A DNA stretch of 64,000 nucleotides from Shimia biformata (GCF_016888515.1 NZ_JAFEJK010000001.1:3018777-3082776), one strand, 5' to 3'. Positions 9,435 to 17,613 are shown, counted from the stretch's first letter. Numbers and translations: made by a program. The notes: a model not told the origin generated them from the sequence alone.

Positions 9435-9444
9435 GTGTATAGGT
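9435..9444 (+). repeat. GTGTATAGGT direct repeat, copy 1
   Basis: This decamer recurs inside the insertion at 10318-10327 and 10329-10338, with a one-mismatch copy at 10193-10202. All copies lie in the non-coding flanks near the two attachment repeats, the position where recombinase arm-type sites would be expected. Confidence 0.4.
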
Positions 9445-9541
9445 TTAGTGTAGAGGTTTTCCTCTTCAGATTTCTGTCGATTGGTCTTCACATTCTTTGC
9501 GACTTGGTTAATCTGCCTCGGAAAACTAGAGCGAAAATGAC

Positions 9542-10171
9542 ATGCTGGAATGGCTTGCCCCCAACTTTCTCTACAATTTTGCTAAAGATGTTTATCGCAA
9601 GTGGAAGGGAACCCCTCCGGAAGAAATCGTTGCAGTGAGAAACAAGTGGAAGCCAATCTTTGAAGATTGGCTTCGTGAACATCATTCAAAAGGTTTGCGA
9701 AAGGATGTGATCATCCGGGATATCAGCCGGGTTGATCAGTACCCTGAGATCGAAGAAAAGAAAAAGGGGATATCGCCTTGGTTCCGTGTTGGTTTGGTCG
9801 GCACTTATCACCGAGGCGTCATCGTGGCTCTTAGATACAATGCTCTCATTGATCTCGGGAACGAAAACTTTCGAGTCTATGATTTCGAAAAAGATGACGA
9901 AGATACCAAATCAAATTCGATCAAAGCCCTGATTGCTGGAAAGATCCCCTTTGAAAACATTGTCGAAGTAAATTTTGAAGGTGACGAGTACTACAATTAT
10001 CCACACTTATATTGCCGGTTTGCCAACAAGAAGGAGCCATATGAGGGAGTTGCGTTTTTTACAGAGGGTCAGATATTTCCAGATTCACTACCATACTACA
10101 CCGAGTTGAAGGACTATGAGAGCGTGAGGAAACTAAGCCTCAAACATGGTACAAAGAGTGCATTTATCTAG
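9542..10171 (+). CDS. Hypothetical protein carried by the mini-island
   Basis: A 209-residue protein in AT-rich DNA unlike that of its neighbours. I recognise no family. It starts with an amphipathic/hydrophobic segment (MLEWLAPNFLYNFAKDVYRKWKG), then a basic stretch, and the rest looks like a mixed alpha/beta globular domain rich in aromatic and charged residues. There is no signal peptide, membrane span or nuclease motif. It is the only gene between the attachment repeats, so it is the likely cargo. A defence or nuisance-cargo role is possible for a lone gene in such a site, but nothing in the sequence shows it. Confidence 0.6.
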   Translation: MLEWLAPNFLYNFAKDVYRKWKGTPPEEIVAVRNKWKPIFEDWLREHHSKGLRKDVIIRDISRVDQYPEIEEKKKGISPWFRVGLVGTYHRGVIVALRYNALIDLGNENFRVYDFEKDDEDTKSNSIKALIAGKIPFENIVEVNFEGDEYYNYPHLYCRFANKKEPYEGVAFFTEGQIFPDSLPYYTELKDYESVRKLSLKHGTKSAFI

Positions 10172-10317
10172 TCTATTGCCTGCCGTGCATTGGTGTGTAG
10201 GTCACGAGCTTCAGTGTGGCTGTTGCAAAGGCGAACTTTGCAGCAGGCTGAGAGTTTACCAACTCACTCAGTTGATGAGACTCGGCTCGCTATCCCCTAA
10301 ATGAACCGCCAGTTGAT

Positions 10318-10338
10318 GTGTATAGGTTGTGTATAGGT
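10318..10338 (+). repeat. Tandem GTGTATAGGT repeats
   Basis: Two exact copies of the decamer, at 10318-10327 and 10329-10338, are separated by one base and lie about 75 bp inside the tRNA-proximal attachment repeat. They match the copy at 9435 near the other end and suggest recombinase or excisionase binding sites. Confidence 0.4.
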
Positions 10339-10411
10339 CGAAAAATCTCGAGTATTGCGCTTCAAAATAGACGAGATTGCCCGCTAAGTATCGGAAAATA
10401 TGTGAAAAAAA

Positions 10412-10458
10412 TGGAGGCGAGTACCGGAATCGAACCGGTGTACACGGATTTGCAATCC
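10412..10458. repeat. Proximal attachment repeat within tRNA-Cys
   Basis: The 47-bp copy of the duplicated sequence inside the intact tRNA gene runs from the CCA end to just past the anticodon. The identity ends exactly where the distal copy diverges into AT-rich DNA. Confidence 0.85.
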
Positions 10459-10485
10459 GCTGCGTCACCACTCCGCCAACTCGCC
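10412..10485 (-). tRNA. tRNA-Cys (GCA)
   Basis: On the minus strand the gene reads GGCGAGT at the 5' acceptor and ACTCGCC at the 3' acceptor, with discriminator T and an encoded CCA (10412-10414). The anticodon loop is TTGCAAA, so the anticodon is GCA. The T-arm contains GGTTCGATTCC. It is 74 nt with CCA. The 3' 47 bases are duplicated at 9353-9399, marking it as the integration target of the mini-island. The island lies on its 3' side, so the tRNA remains intact. Confidence 0.95.
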
Positions 10486-10725
10486 AGCCGGGTCCCGATC
10501 GGGACGTGGTGTTTCGAGACCTCTACATGATGGGTTTCGCGGGGGGCTGCAAGGGTTTTTTGGCCGGATGAGAGGTGGAAAACCCCGCTTTTTCGCCTTC
10601 GGATCGAATCTGTCGCAGGGCGAATTGTCCTCAGCGACGGGTTTGGCGGATTGCGCCCGTTGCCGACCCTTGTCACATGTGGCAAGAAAGGCCAGCCAGA
10701 ATCCGAACGGAAGAACGAGTTTACC

Positions 10726-11379
10726 ATGACCGACTTTGCCGCACGCCGCACCACGATGGTCGATACCCAGGTCCGCCCCTCGGATGTGACCAAATATACC
10801 GTAATCGAGGCCATGCTGACGGTCCCGCGCGAACAATTCGTGCCGCGCGACCAGGTCGAGGCGGCTTATGTCGGCGAGAACATTCCGCTGGCGCCGCGCC
10901 GCGTGGTGCTTGAGCCGCGCACCCTGGCAAAAATGCTGGACATCGCAGCAATCGGCAACTCCGAGCTGGTTCTCGATATCGGGTGCGGATTGGGGTATTC
11001 TTCTGCCGTGGTCGCCCGCTTTGCCGAGGCCGTGGTCGCCGTCGAAGCGGATGAAGACATGGCAACGGAAGCACAGTCGCTGTTGTCCGCGCAGGGCGCC
11101 GATAACGTGGTTGTCCATACCGGCCCGCTGGATCAGGGCGCGGCGGAACATGGGCCTTATGACGTAATACTCCTGCAGGGGGCGGCTGAGACCGTGCCTG
11201 CGGCGCTTCTGGACCAGTTGAAAGAGGGCGGCCGCGCGGTTGTGCCCTTTGCCGAAGGCGCGCTTGGCGTCGTACGCATCGGGTACAAGATCGACGGAGA
11301 GGTTCATTGGCGGTTTGCATTCAATGCAACAGCGCCTATCCTGCCGGGGTTTGAACAAGAAACGGCATTTGCGCTTTGA
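10726..11379 (+). CDS. pcm: Protein-L-isoaspartate O-methyltransferase family
   Basis: A 217-residue protein. I chose ATG 10726 ([20 protein letters not shown]), the usual family start. The longer frame upstream runs through non-coding sequence. The SAM-binding motif [16 protein letters not shown] and a later [13 protein letters not shown] are clear. Family members methylate isoaspartyl residues for repair. Many alphaproteobacterial members of this shorter type are annotated as Pcm without proof of activity, so the substrate is uncertain. It precedes the TolC-like gene by 40 bp on the same strand, an order common in this group. Confidence 0.8.
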   Translation: MTDFAARRTTMVDTQVRPSDVTKYTVIEAMLTVPREQFVPRDQVEAAYVGENIPLAPRRVVLEPRTLAKMLDIAAIGNSELVLDIGCGLGYSSAVVARFAEAVVAVEADEDMATEAQSLLSAQGADNVVVHTGPLDQGAAEHGPYDVILLQGAAETVPAALLDQLKEGGRAVVPFAEGALGVVRIGYKIDGEVHWRFAFNATAPILPGFEQETAFAL

Positions 11380-11419
11380 CGCTTTGCGGCGAGGCGGGCA
11401 GAAAACAAGGGTTGCAGGC

Positions 11420-12826
11420 ATGAAATTCTTTGGAAAAGCAATTGCAGCAGGTGTGACCGCCGCCGTTCTGACCCTGTCAGCCCCTGCAACTGCAATCGCA
11501 GAGACATTGGCAGATGTGCTGGCGGATGCCTACAAGCACAGCGGATTGCTTGAACAGAACCGCGCGGTTCTGAGGGCTGCGGACGAAGATGTCGCCGCAA
11601 CCTTTGCCCTACTACGCCCGGTAATCGCCTGGAGCGCGTCGGTTGGCACAGGCCGCACAAGGTCATCCACCGGAGGTTTTGTCACCGACAGCACCGCCAC
11701 CCCGGTTTCGGTCGGGCTTTCGGCCGAGATTTTGCTTTGGGACAACGGCGCGACACAGCTTGCCGTCGATGCGGCGAAGGAATCCGTGCTTTCGACGCGG
11801 CAATCGCTGATCGCGGTCGAACAGAACGTCCTTCTGACCGCGGTTCAGGCCTTTATGAACGTGCTGCGCGACCGCGAGTTCGTGGCGCTTGGTGAAAGCA
11901 ACGTGCGCGTGATTACACGAGAGCTGCGGGCCGCGCGCGACCGTTTTGAAGTGGGTGAGGTCACGCGGACCGACGTGGCCCAGGCCGAGGCGCGCCTGGC
12001 CGGATCGCGGGCTGATCTTGCCGCCGCCAAGGGATCGCTTCTGGCGTCCGAGGCCGAGTTTGTTGCCGCCGTGGGCCGTCGCCCCGGTCAGCTGGTCGCC
12101 CCGACGCGGCTGCCCGCGACCGCAAAGTCGCGTGAAGACGCCACCGCGGTGTCCGTCCGCAACCACCCCAACATCAAAAAGGCCCAGCACGACATTCAGA
12201 CAGCCGAACTGAACGTGTTGCGCACCGAGGCCAGCATGGGCCCCAGCGTCAGCCTGCGGGGAACGGTCGGCCTGAACGAGTATCACAATTCCAGCCGTTT
12301 CAGTAACTCAGGTTCGGTATCGCTGAATCTGCAGCAGACGATCTATCAGGGCGGCCGCCTGACCGCGCTGCTACGTCAGGCGATGGCCTTTCGCGACGCC
12401 GAACGCGCGGGACTGCATGTGGTGCGTCACAACCTGATCCAACAGGCCGGTGCCGCCTGGGCCCAGCTTGAGGCCGCGAATGCACAGCTTCAAGCGTCGG
12501 ATCGCCAGATCGAGGCCGCGCGCATCGCCTTTGATGGTATCCGCGAGGAAGCCACACTTGGCGCGCGCACCACTCTGGACGTTCTGAACGCTGAACAAGA
12601 GGTCTTGGACGCCGAAGCCCGTCGCATTTCAAACGAGGCCAATCAGTATGTGGCCGCCTACGCGGTTCTGGCTGCGATGGGACTTCTGACGGCCGAACAC
12701 CTGAATTTGCGGGTCGAGCAATATGACCCCGAAGCCTATTACAACCAGGTGAAATCGGCGCCTGCCTACTATTCCAAACAGGGTCGTGATCTGGACCGGG
12801 TGCTGCGCGCCATCGGGAAAGAGTGA
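11420..12826 (+). CDS. tolC: TolC-family outer-membrane efflux/type I secretion protein
   Basis: A 468-residue protein. The ATG at 11420 gives a clear signal peptide (MKFFGKAIAAGVTAAVLTLS... ending ATAIA). The mature part has the internal duplication of TolC: two sets of long helices (for example LSTRQSLIAVEQNVLLTAVQAFMNVLRD and its later equivalent near HNLIQQAGAAWAQLEAANAQL) alternating with beta segments. TolC trimers form the outer-membrane exit duct for type I secretion and RND or ABC efflux. No inner-membrane partner is encoded beside it, so it probably serves several pumps. The gene follows the pcm-like gene. Confidence 0.88.
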   Translation: MKFFGKAIAAGVTAAVLTLSAPATAIAETLADVLADAYKHSGLLEQNRAVLRAADEDVAATFALLRPVIAWSASVGTGRTRSSTGGFVTDSTATPVSVGLSAEILLWDNGATQLAVDAAKESVLSTRQSLIAVEQNVLLTAVQAFMNVLRDREFVALGESNVRVITRELRAARDRFEVGEVTRTDVAQAEARLAGSRADLAAAKGSLLASEAEFVAAVGRRPGQLVAPTRLPATAKSREDATAVSVRNHPNIKKAQHDIQTAELNVLRTEASMGPSVSLRGTVGLNEYHNSSRFSNSGSVSLNLQQTIYQGGRLTALLRQAMAFRDAERAGLHVVRHNLIQQAGAAWAQLEAANAQLQASDRQIEAARIAFDGIREEATLGARTTLDVLNAEQEVLDAEARRISNEANQYVAAYAVLAAMGLLTAEHLNLRVEQYDPEAYYNQVKSAPAYYSKQGRDLDRVLRAIGKE

Positions 12827-12892
12827 CAATTTTCGCTATCGGTTGTGCGAACGCCGCCCGGACGCTAAAATCGCGTCGGGGCAGGAAGAGAA

Positions 12893-13837
12893 ATGAGCAT
12901 GTCTGATCCGGTGACAAATGTCGAAATGCAGGACGTTCTTTCGTCCATTCGCCGATTGGTGACCGAAAACACGCGGTCCACGCCGCGCAAGGAATTCCCT
13001 GTAGAGAAAGCCGAAGAAGACGATCCGCAACTGGCGGAAACGTCTGAGACAGCCGATGAGCCAGCCGATGACGGACGGCTTGTTCTGACCCCTTCCCTGC
13101 GCGTGATGCCGCCCCCTGACGCCGAATCGGACGCCGACGAACCGTCCGATGAGACGGACGTCGCCGCCGACGATCTTCCTGTCGAAGACAATGAGGACAT
13201 CGGCGATGTGGACACACCTGACGACGCGCCTGAGTCTGTTTCATACGGTGAAATCGACGACGAAACGCTGGAAAAGGACCTTGCCGAAGCGCTGGACTTG
13301 TCCGACGACACAGCGGACGGATCTGACCTGACCGCTCTTGATATGCCCTGGCTGAAACCGTCGGAAGAGGACACCTCTGCTGAGGACACGGGCGCAACCG
13401 CACCAGAAGAAAAACAGGAAGAAATCCAGGCGCGGTTCGAAGCGGTGGAGCAGGTGGTCGAAGACGATTATGAACCCGACCTACCGGGCGACAGCGCCAA
13501 TGCGGGCACGGCGACAACCCGGCTTGACTGGCAGGACCCCGAGGACATCGACACCGACGACCTGGACATGGCAGAAGCCTATGAAGAGATGTCGGAACAG
13601 CTTGAGGAAGGCGCACGCGAATACGTTGGCCGTGCGGTCGAGAAAGAACTGGGGTCGGACATCGGCATCCTGCCTGATGACGCCCAGATCATGGACGAAG
13701 ACGCGCTGCGAGACCTTGTTGCCGACATCGTCCGCCAGGAATTGCAAGGCGCTCTGGGCGAACGCATTACACGGAACGTCCGCAAGCTGGTCCGGCGCGA
13801 GATTCATCGTGCGCTGGCGGCGGCGGAACTCGAGTAA
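12893..13837 (+). CDS. PopZ-like acidic scaffold protein (predicted)
   Basis: A 314-residue protein with the architecture of PopZ (DUF2497). It has a short N-terminal helix (about 7-25, with SSIRRLVTEN), a very acidic, low-complexity middle (about 38-265, mainly D, E, A, P), and C-terminal helices ending in a basic LVRREIHRALAAAE segment. In Caulobacter, PopZ self-assembles at the cell pole and anchors ParB and other clients through its N-terminal helix. I infer the relationship from layout and short motif similarity, not from clear full-length similarity. There is a good GGAAGAG site before the ATG, and a terminator hairpin follows. Confidence 0.6.
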   Translation: MSMSDPVTNVEMQDVLSSIRRLVTENTRSTPRKEFPVEKAEEDDPQLAETSETADEPADDGRLVLTPSLRVMPPPDAESDADEPSDETDVAADDLPVEDNEDIGDVDTPDDAPESVSYGEIDDETLEKDLAEALDLSDDTADGSDLTALDMPWLKPSEEDTSAEDTGATAPEEKQEEIQARFEAVEQVVEDDYEPDLPGDSANAGTATTRLDWQDPEDIDTDDLDMAEAYEEMSEQLEEGAREYVGRAVEKELGSDIGILPDDAQIMDEDALRDLVADIVRQELQGALGERITRNVRKLVRREIHRALAAAELE

Positions 13838-13866
13838 CCTGGCAACCGAACAGATCCACAAAAGCA

Positions 13867-13897
13867 AAAGCGCGCCCTGAAACGGACGCGCTTTTTG
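13867..13897 (+). terminator. Rho-independent terminator between convergent genes
   Basis: A stem of AAAAGCGCG with CGCGCTTTT (13867-13875 and 13888-13896), with an inner CC/GG pair and a short loop, flanked by A-rich and T-rich tracts. It can serve both the PopZ-like gene (plus strand) and the DUF6280 gene (minus strand). Confidence 0.8.
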
Positions 13898-13918
13898 TTT
13901 TGCGGAACGGTAAACTGA

Positions 13919-14239
13919 TCAGGCGGCTTCGGCCTGTTGCGCAGCATTGCGGCGTTCGCTTTCTTCGCGCGACAGCGCAACCGAGGTGCGGACACCCTTG
14001 GCCACAAACTCCATCAAACCGGACACGACACGTTCGTTCGGGTCGATACCGGCACAGCTCAACACCTCGCGGCCATCGCGCGAGCGTGCCCAGCGGGCGA
14101 TTTGTTCGGGGCCGTTGCCATATTTCTTGTCATCAGCAATGGCGTCATCCAGCGCAGCAAGCACCACGGCCGCAAAAAGCTTGCGTGCGCGGTTGCCCTG
14201 TTCGTTGTTAAAGGCCGTTCCATCAACGAAATCGGTCAT
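13919..14239 (-). CDS. DUF6280-family small protein
   Basis: A 106-residue, mostly helical cytoplasmic protein beginning MTDFVDGTAFNNEQGNRARK, which I recognise as a small, strongly conserved Rhodobacterales protein of unknown function (DUF6280, assigned from memory). It has no signal peptide or membrane segment. A GGAAAG site precedes the ATG. It is divergent from efp across 215 bp packed with inverted repeats, so the two genes may share control sequences. Confidence 0.75.
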   Translation of the reverse strand: MTDFVDGTAFNNEQGNRARKLFAAVVLAALDDAIADDKKYGNGPEQIARWARSRDGREVLSCAGIDPNERVVSGLMEFVAKGVRTSVALSREESERRNAAQQAEAA

Positions 14240-14310
14240 CTCGTCGCTTTCCTATTATTGCTCTTGTGTTTTCGGCGTGCCGCCCCTTATGGCGGAAGAC
14301 ATGCGATTCG

Positions 14311-14368
14311 GATAGGCCCTATCTGCATAGCTTCTATGCAAAATGCGCATGGCTTTCTGCATGTGCAG
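14311..14368. repeat. Cluster of four short palindromes upstream of efp
   Basis: Within 58 bp there are GATAGGCCCTATC (14311-14323), TGCATAGCTTCTATGCA (14324-14340), ATGCGCAT (14343-14350) and CTGCATGTGCAG (14357-14368), each a perfect inverted repeat apart from its centre. They sit between the divergent DUF6280 and efp genes. The last three share TGCAT/ATGCA half-sites, which points to a DNA-binding protein rather than a terminator. Confidence 0.45.
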
Positions 14369-14454
14369 CACGAGATAGGTTGTCTTGCCACCCGTCGACC
14401 CGCCAGATATAGGACGGTGGAACTTTCATTCAACCTTTCGCAGGGGTTTTCTGC

Positions 14455-15018
14455 ATGCCCAAGATCAACGGCAACGAAATTCGTCCGGGCAATGTCCTGG
14501 AACATAATGGCGGTCTGTGGGCCGCCGTCAAAGTCGACCACGTGAAACCCGGCAAGGGCGGCGCATTCGCCCAGGTCGAGATGCGCAACCTGCGCAACGG
14601 GTCGAAACTGAACGAACGCTTCCGCTCTGCCGACAAGGTCGAGCGCGTGCGGCTTGAGCAGAAGGATCAGCAATTTCTGTATGAAGACAGTGGGATGCTG
14701 GTGTTCATGGATGCTGAAACCTATGAGCAGATCCAACTGCCCGCCGACTTGTTGGGGGAACGCCGCCCCTTCCTTCAGGATGGTATGACAATCCTTGTCG
14801 AGTTCTATGAAAACGAAGCGCTGAACGCCACGCTGCCGCAAAAGGTCACCTGCAAGGTTGTCGAGACCGAGCCGGTCGTGAAAGGCCAGACCGCCGCAAA
14901 CTCGTTCAAACCGGCGATCCTCGACAATGGCGTCAAGGTGATGGTCCCGCCGTTTGTCGGTCAGGACGAAGACATCATCGTGAACACCGAGACGATGGAA
15001 TATTCGGAACGCGCCTGA
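14455..15018 (+). CDS. efp: Translation elongation factor P
   Basis: A 187-residue protein, full length for EF-P, with three beta-barrel domains. The KOW-like first domain starts [20 protein letters not shown], and the exposed loop carries Lys34 in KPGKGGA, the residue that is beta-lysylated in many bacteria. EF-P relieves ribosome stalling at consecutive prolines. The C-terminal domain has the usual [17 protein letters not shown] signature. It is followed by a strong terminator. No epmA/epmB is nearby. Confidence 0.96.
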   Translation: MPKINGNEIRPGNVLEHNGGLWAAVKVDHVKPGKGGAFAQVEMRNLRNGSKLNERFRSADKVERVRLEQKDQQFLYEDSGMLVFMDAETYEQIQLPADLLGERRPFLQDGMTILVEFYENEALNATLPQKVTCKVVETEPVVKGQTAANSFKPAILDNGVKVMVPPFVGQDEDIIVNTETMEYSERA

Positions 15019-15042
15019 GGCATGACGTCGCGTAAGAATGAC

Positions 15043-15068
15043 AAAGGGGGCCGCGTGGCCCCCTTTTT
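15043..15068 (+). terminator. Rho-independent terminator after efp
   Basis: A 10-bp perfect stem AAAGGGGGCC/GGCCCCCTTT with loop GCGT, followed by T residues. It lies between the convergent efp and metR genes and could serve both. Confidence 0.88.
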
Positions 15069-15088
15069 CGTGGCAAATCGCCGCCGTT

Positions 15089-16000
15089 TCACGCCGATTG
15101 CAGCGCCCGCGCCTCTTCCCCGGCCAGTCGGATCAGATCCCGCATGAAGGGTTTTTCCAGATCCTCGCTGCGGGTCGCGGCGAACAACTGCCGGGTCAGC
15201 CCCTGTTCGGTGATTGGCCGGGTCACGTAATCGGAGGAATACTTCACCTCTCGCACCACCCAGTCCGGCAGGACCGAGACCCCCCGGTTCGAAGCCACCA
15301 GCAACAGGATAACCGCCGTCAGTTCCGCCTGACGCACTGCTGCCGGTTCCACCTTGGCCGGCGTCAGCAACTGTGAAAACACATCCAGGCGCGATCGCTC
15401 GACCGGATAGGTGATCAGGGTCTCGCCGCGAAAATCCTCGGCCTCGACAAAGCTCTTCTGTGCCAGCGGGTGCTGCGAGGCCGCGACAAAAACCGGCGCA
15501 TAGTCAAACAGGTGCGAAAACTCGATCCCCGGCAGGTTTTCGGGGTCGGAACTGACGACAAGATCGACCTCTTCCTTCTGAAGCGCGGGCATGGCGTCGA
15601 AGGCAAGGCCGGGACGGATATCGACGTCCACGTCCGGCCACAGCTTGCGGAACTTTTCCAGCACCGGGAACAGCCATTCAAAACAGGCATGGCATTCAAT
15701 GGCGATGTGCAGCCGCCCGGAACTGCCGTCGCGCAGCCCGTTGAACTCGGCCTCAAGCGCCTCGACCTCGGGCAGGATCTGGTTCGCCAGCCTGAGAAGC
15801 CGCATCCCCGCCGCCGACAGCTTCATCGGCTTCGAGCGGCGCACGAACAGTTCCACCCCGGCCTGCTCCTCAAGCCCCTTGATCTGGTGCGACAGGGCCG
15901 ATTGCGTGATGTTCAGCTGTTCCGCCGCCCGCGCCAGCCCGCCCGCCTCGTGAATGGCACGCACGGTGCGCAGGTGACGGAATTCGATATGCATCTTCAT
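15089..16000 (-). CDS. metR: LysR-family regulator MetR
   Basis: About 303 residues. The N-terminal winged helix-turn-helix (FRHLRTVRAIHEAGG, then TQSALSHQIKGLEE) is followed by the effector domain, with the MetR-typical IAIECHACFEWLFPVLE and LITYPVERSRLDVF segments. MetR activates methionine biosynthesis genes with homocysteine as co-effector. It is divergent from metF. I prefer the ATG at 16000, which has GAGG nine bases ahead. The frame extends upstream to ATG 16009 and TTG 16015. Confidence 0.88.
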   Translation of the reverse strand: MKMHIEFRHLRTVRAIHEAGGLARAAEQLNITQSALSHQIKGLEEQAGVELFVRRSKPMKLSAAGMRLLRLANQILPEVEALEAEFNGLRDGSSGRLHIAIECHACFEWLFPVLEKFRKLWPDVDVDIRPGLAFDAMPALQKEEVDLVVSSDPENLPGIEFSHLFDYAPVFVAASQHPLAQKSFVEAEDFRGETLITYPVERSRLDVFSQLLTPAKVEPAAVRQAELTAVILLLVASNRGVSVLPDWVVREVKYSSDYVTRPITEQGLTRQLFAATRSEDLEKPFMRDLIRLAGEEARALQSA

Positions 16001-16021
16001 CGGCGACATCCTCAAATCGGG

Positions 16022-16047
16022 CTCATGTTGGTGATGAGAATTATGAG
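16022..16047. promoter_or_regulatory. Candidate MetR operator
   Basis: The inverted repeat CTCAT-N7-ATGAG (16022-16026, 16034-16038) is followed by a third ATGAG (16043-16047), in the short divergent region between metR and metF. Interrupted dyads in such positions are typical LysR-family binding sites. The exact consensus in this group is not known to me. Confidence 0.45.
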
Positions 16048-16106
16048 TTTGCCTCTAGATGCCGCCTATGCAACATGAGGTCAACCACAAGATTGGACCC
16101 GATAAC

Positions 16107-16973
16107 ATGACCGCGCCTGCAATTTCCTTCGAGTTCTTCCCGCCCCGCAACCTCGAAGCGTCGTTCCGGCTGTGGGACACGGTCCAGGCGCTGGCCCCGC
16201 TTGCACCGCGCTTCGTCTCGGTGACCTATGGTGCTGGCGGCACCACCCGCGACCTGACGCGCGACGCGGTGGCGACGATCCACAAACATTCCGGCCTGAA
16301 TGTCGCGGCGCATCTGACCTGCGTCGATGCCACGCGCGACGAAACCCTTGGTATCGCCAACGGCTTTGCCGATGCGGGCGTGACCGATATCGTCGCCCTG
16401 CGCGGCGACCCGCCCAAGGATGCGGCGGGCTTCGTCCCCCATGCCGACGGATTTGCCAGTTCGGTCGATCTGATCGAGGCGCTGTCCGCCACCGGCCGGT
16501 TCAATATACGTGTCGGCGCTTACCCGGAGAAACACCCCGAAGCGGCCGACAGCCGCGCCGATATCGACTGGCTGAAACGCAAACTTGATGCCGGTGCGAC
16601 CGAGGCGCTGACACAGTTCTTCTTCGAGGCTGACACGTTCCTGCGCTTCCGGGACGCCTGCCAGAAGGCCGGCATTGACGCGCCGATCACCCCCGGCATC
16701 CTGCCGATCGAGAACTGGAAAGGTGCCAGCAAGTTCGCCCGCGCCTGCGGCACCCATGTGCCGGACTGGATGGAAGACGCCTTCGAAAAGGCCGAACGTG
16801 ACGACCGCAGCGATCTGCTGGCCACCGCGATCTGCACTGAGCTTTGCTCGGACCTGATCGAGGAAGGCGTGGATGCCTTGCATTTCTACACGCTAAACCG
16901 CCCCGAGCTGACCCGCGATGTGTGCCACGCTCTTGGGGTTACGCCGAAGGTTTCGCTGGAAAACGTCGCGTAA
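16107..16973 (+). CDS. metF: 5,10-methylenetetrahydrofolate reductase
   Basis: About 288 residues from ATG 16107 (MTAPAISFEFFPPRN). In-frame ATGs at 16068 and 16059 are possible but give an unusual leader. The TIM-barrel FAD enzyme motifs are clear: SFEFFPPR, SVTYGAGGTTRD, LRGDPP, and TQFFFEADTFLRF. It reduces methylene-THF to methyl-THF for methionine synthesis. Divergent metR next door supports the assignment and suggests homocysteine-responsive control. Confidence 0.93.
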   Translation: MTAPAISFEFFPPRNLEASFRLWDTVQALAPLAPRFVSVTYGAGGTTRDLTRDAVATIHKHSGLNVAAHLTCVDATRDETLGIANGFADAGVTDIVALRGDPPKDAAGFVPHADGFASSVDLIEALSATGRFNIRVGAYPEKHPEAADSRADIDWLKRKLDAGATEALTQFFFEADTFLRFRDACQKAGIDAPITPGILPIENWKGASKFARACGTHVPDWMEDAFEKAERDDRSDLLATAICTELCSDLIEEGVDALHFYTLNRPELTRDVCHALGVTPKVSLENVA

Positions 16974-17048
16974 CTTATCGCGTCCCCACCTTGCGCCCAA
17001 CAACATTCTGCGGCCTCCTGTTGATTAACAAGACAAGAGAGGCCGCAC

Positions 17049-17546
17049 ATGTCGTTAGACCGCAAAATCGCCACGTCCGTCGATGAACTTCCCAAACTGG
17101 CGGATGTGCTGGAACTTTCCGGCCTTGAGTTCATCCAGAACATGATCTCGGGCCATTTCGCAGGCCCGCCCATCGGCCAAGCCCTGGGTTATTGGCCGGT
17201 CCATGCCGAAGAGGGCAAGGTCATCTTCGAAGGCACGCCCGAGTTTCACACCCTGAACCCGCTGGGCACGGTGCATGGCGGCTGGTACGGCACTGTCCTT
17301 GACAGCTGCATGGCCTGCGCGGTCCAGACCAAGCTGAAAAAGGGACAAGTCTATACGACGCTGGAATACAAGATCAACATCATCCGCCCGATCCCGCTTG
17401 GCACCAGGGTGCGCGCGACGGGAACCGTGCATCATGCCGGACGCTCAACCGGAATCGCCGATGGCGAGATCGTCGGGATCGAAGATGGCCGCCTTTACGC
17501 CACCGGCTCGACTACCTGCATCATCATGGACGGCAAGCGGGGCTGA
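17049..17546 (+). CDS. PaaI-type hotdog-fold thioesterase
   Basis: A 165-residue hotdog-fold protein. The family signature LGTVHGGWYGTVLDSCMACA (about residues 75-94) includes the HGG loop and the acidic residue used in hydrolysis of acyl-CoA thioesters, and a later EYKINIIRPIPLGTRVRATG strand is typical. The substrate is probably an aromatic or short/medium acyl-CoA but cannot be read from the sequence. The gene stands alone, 75 bp after metF, with its own start region. Confidence 0.85.
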   Translation: MSLDRKIATSVDELPKLADVLELSGLEFIQNMISGHFAGPPIGQALGYWPVHAEEGKVIFEGTPEFHTLNPLGTVHGGWYGTVLDSCMACAVQTKLKKGQVYTTLEYKINIIRPIPLGTRVRATGTVHHAGRSTGIADGEIVGIEDGRLYATGSTTCIIMDGKRG

Positions 17547-17579
17547 TTTTCCTCTTGCCTCAAATACCTTGGGGGTGAA

Positions 17580-17613
17580 TTGGACGTCAGTCCAAGAGGG
17601 GGCAACGCCCCCT
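17580..17613. repeat. Intergenic double hairpin, dispersed-repeat type
   Basis: Two adjacent hairpins: TTGGAC-GTCA-GTCCAA (17580-17595) and AGGGGGC-AAC-GCCCCCT (17597-17613). They follow a CTTGCCTCAAATACCTTGGGGG segment that resembles an intergenic repeat I associate with Rhodobacterales genomes. There is no T tract. It may act as a terminator or mRNA end for the thioesterase gene. Confidence 0.5.

Larger units (their letters stand above)
9353..10458. mobile_element. Mini genomic island inserted in tRNA-Cys (no integrase)
   Basis: A 1.1-kb segment lies between two direct copies of a 47-bp sequence from the 3' half of tRNA-Cys (9353-9399 and 10412-10458, one mismatch). The interior is AT-rich against its surroundings (24 of 60 bases are G or C in 9841-9900) and holds one gene of no recognised family. 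This is the layout left by a tyrosine-recombinase element that integrates in a tRNA 3' end. No recombinase, transfer or phage gene fits in the space, so it is either a decayed remnant or a satellite mobilised in trans. Confidence 0.75.
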
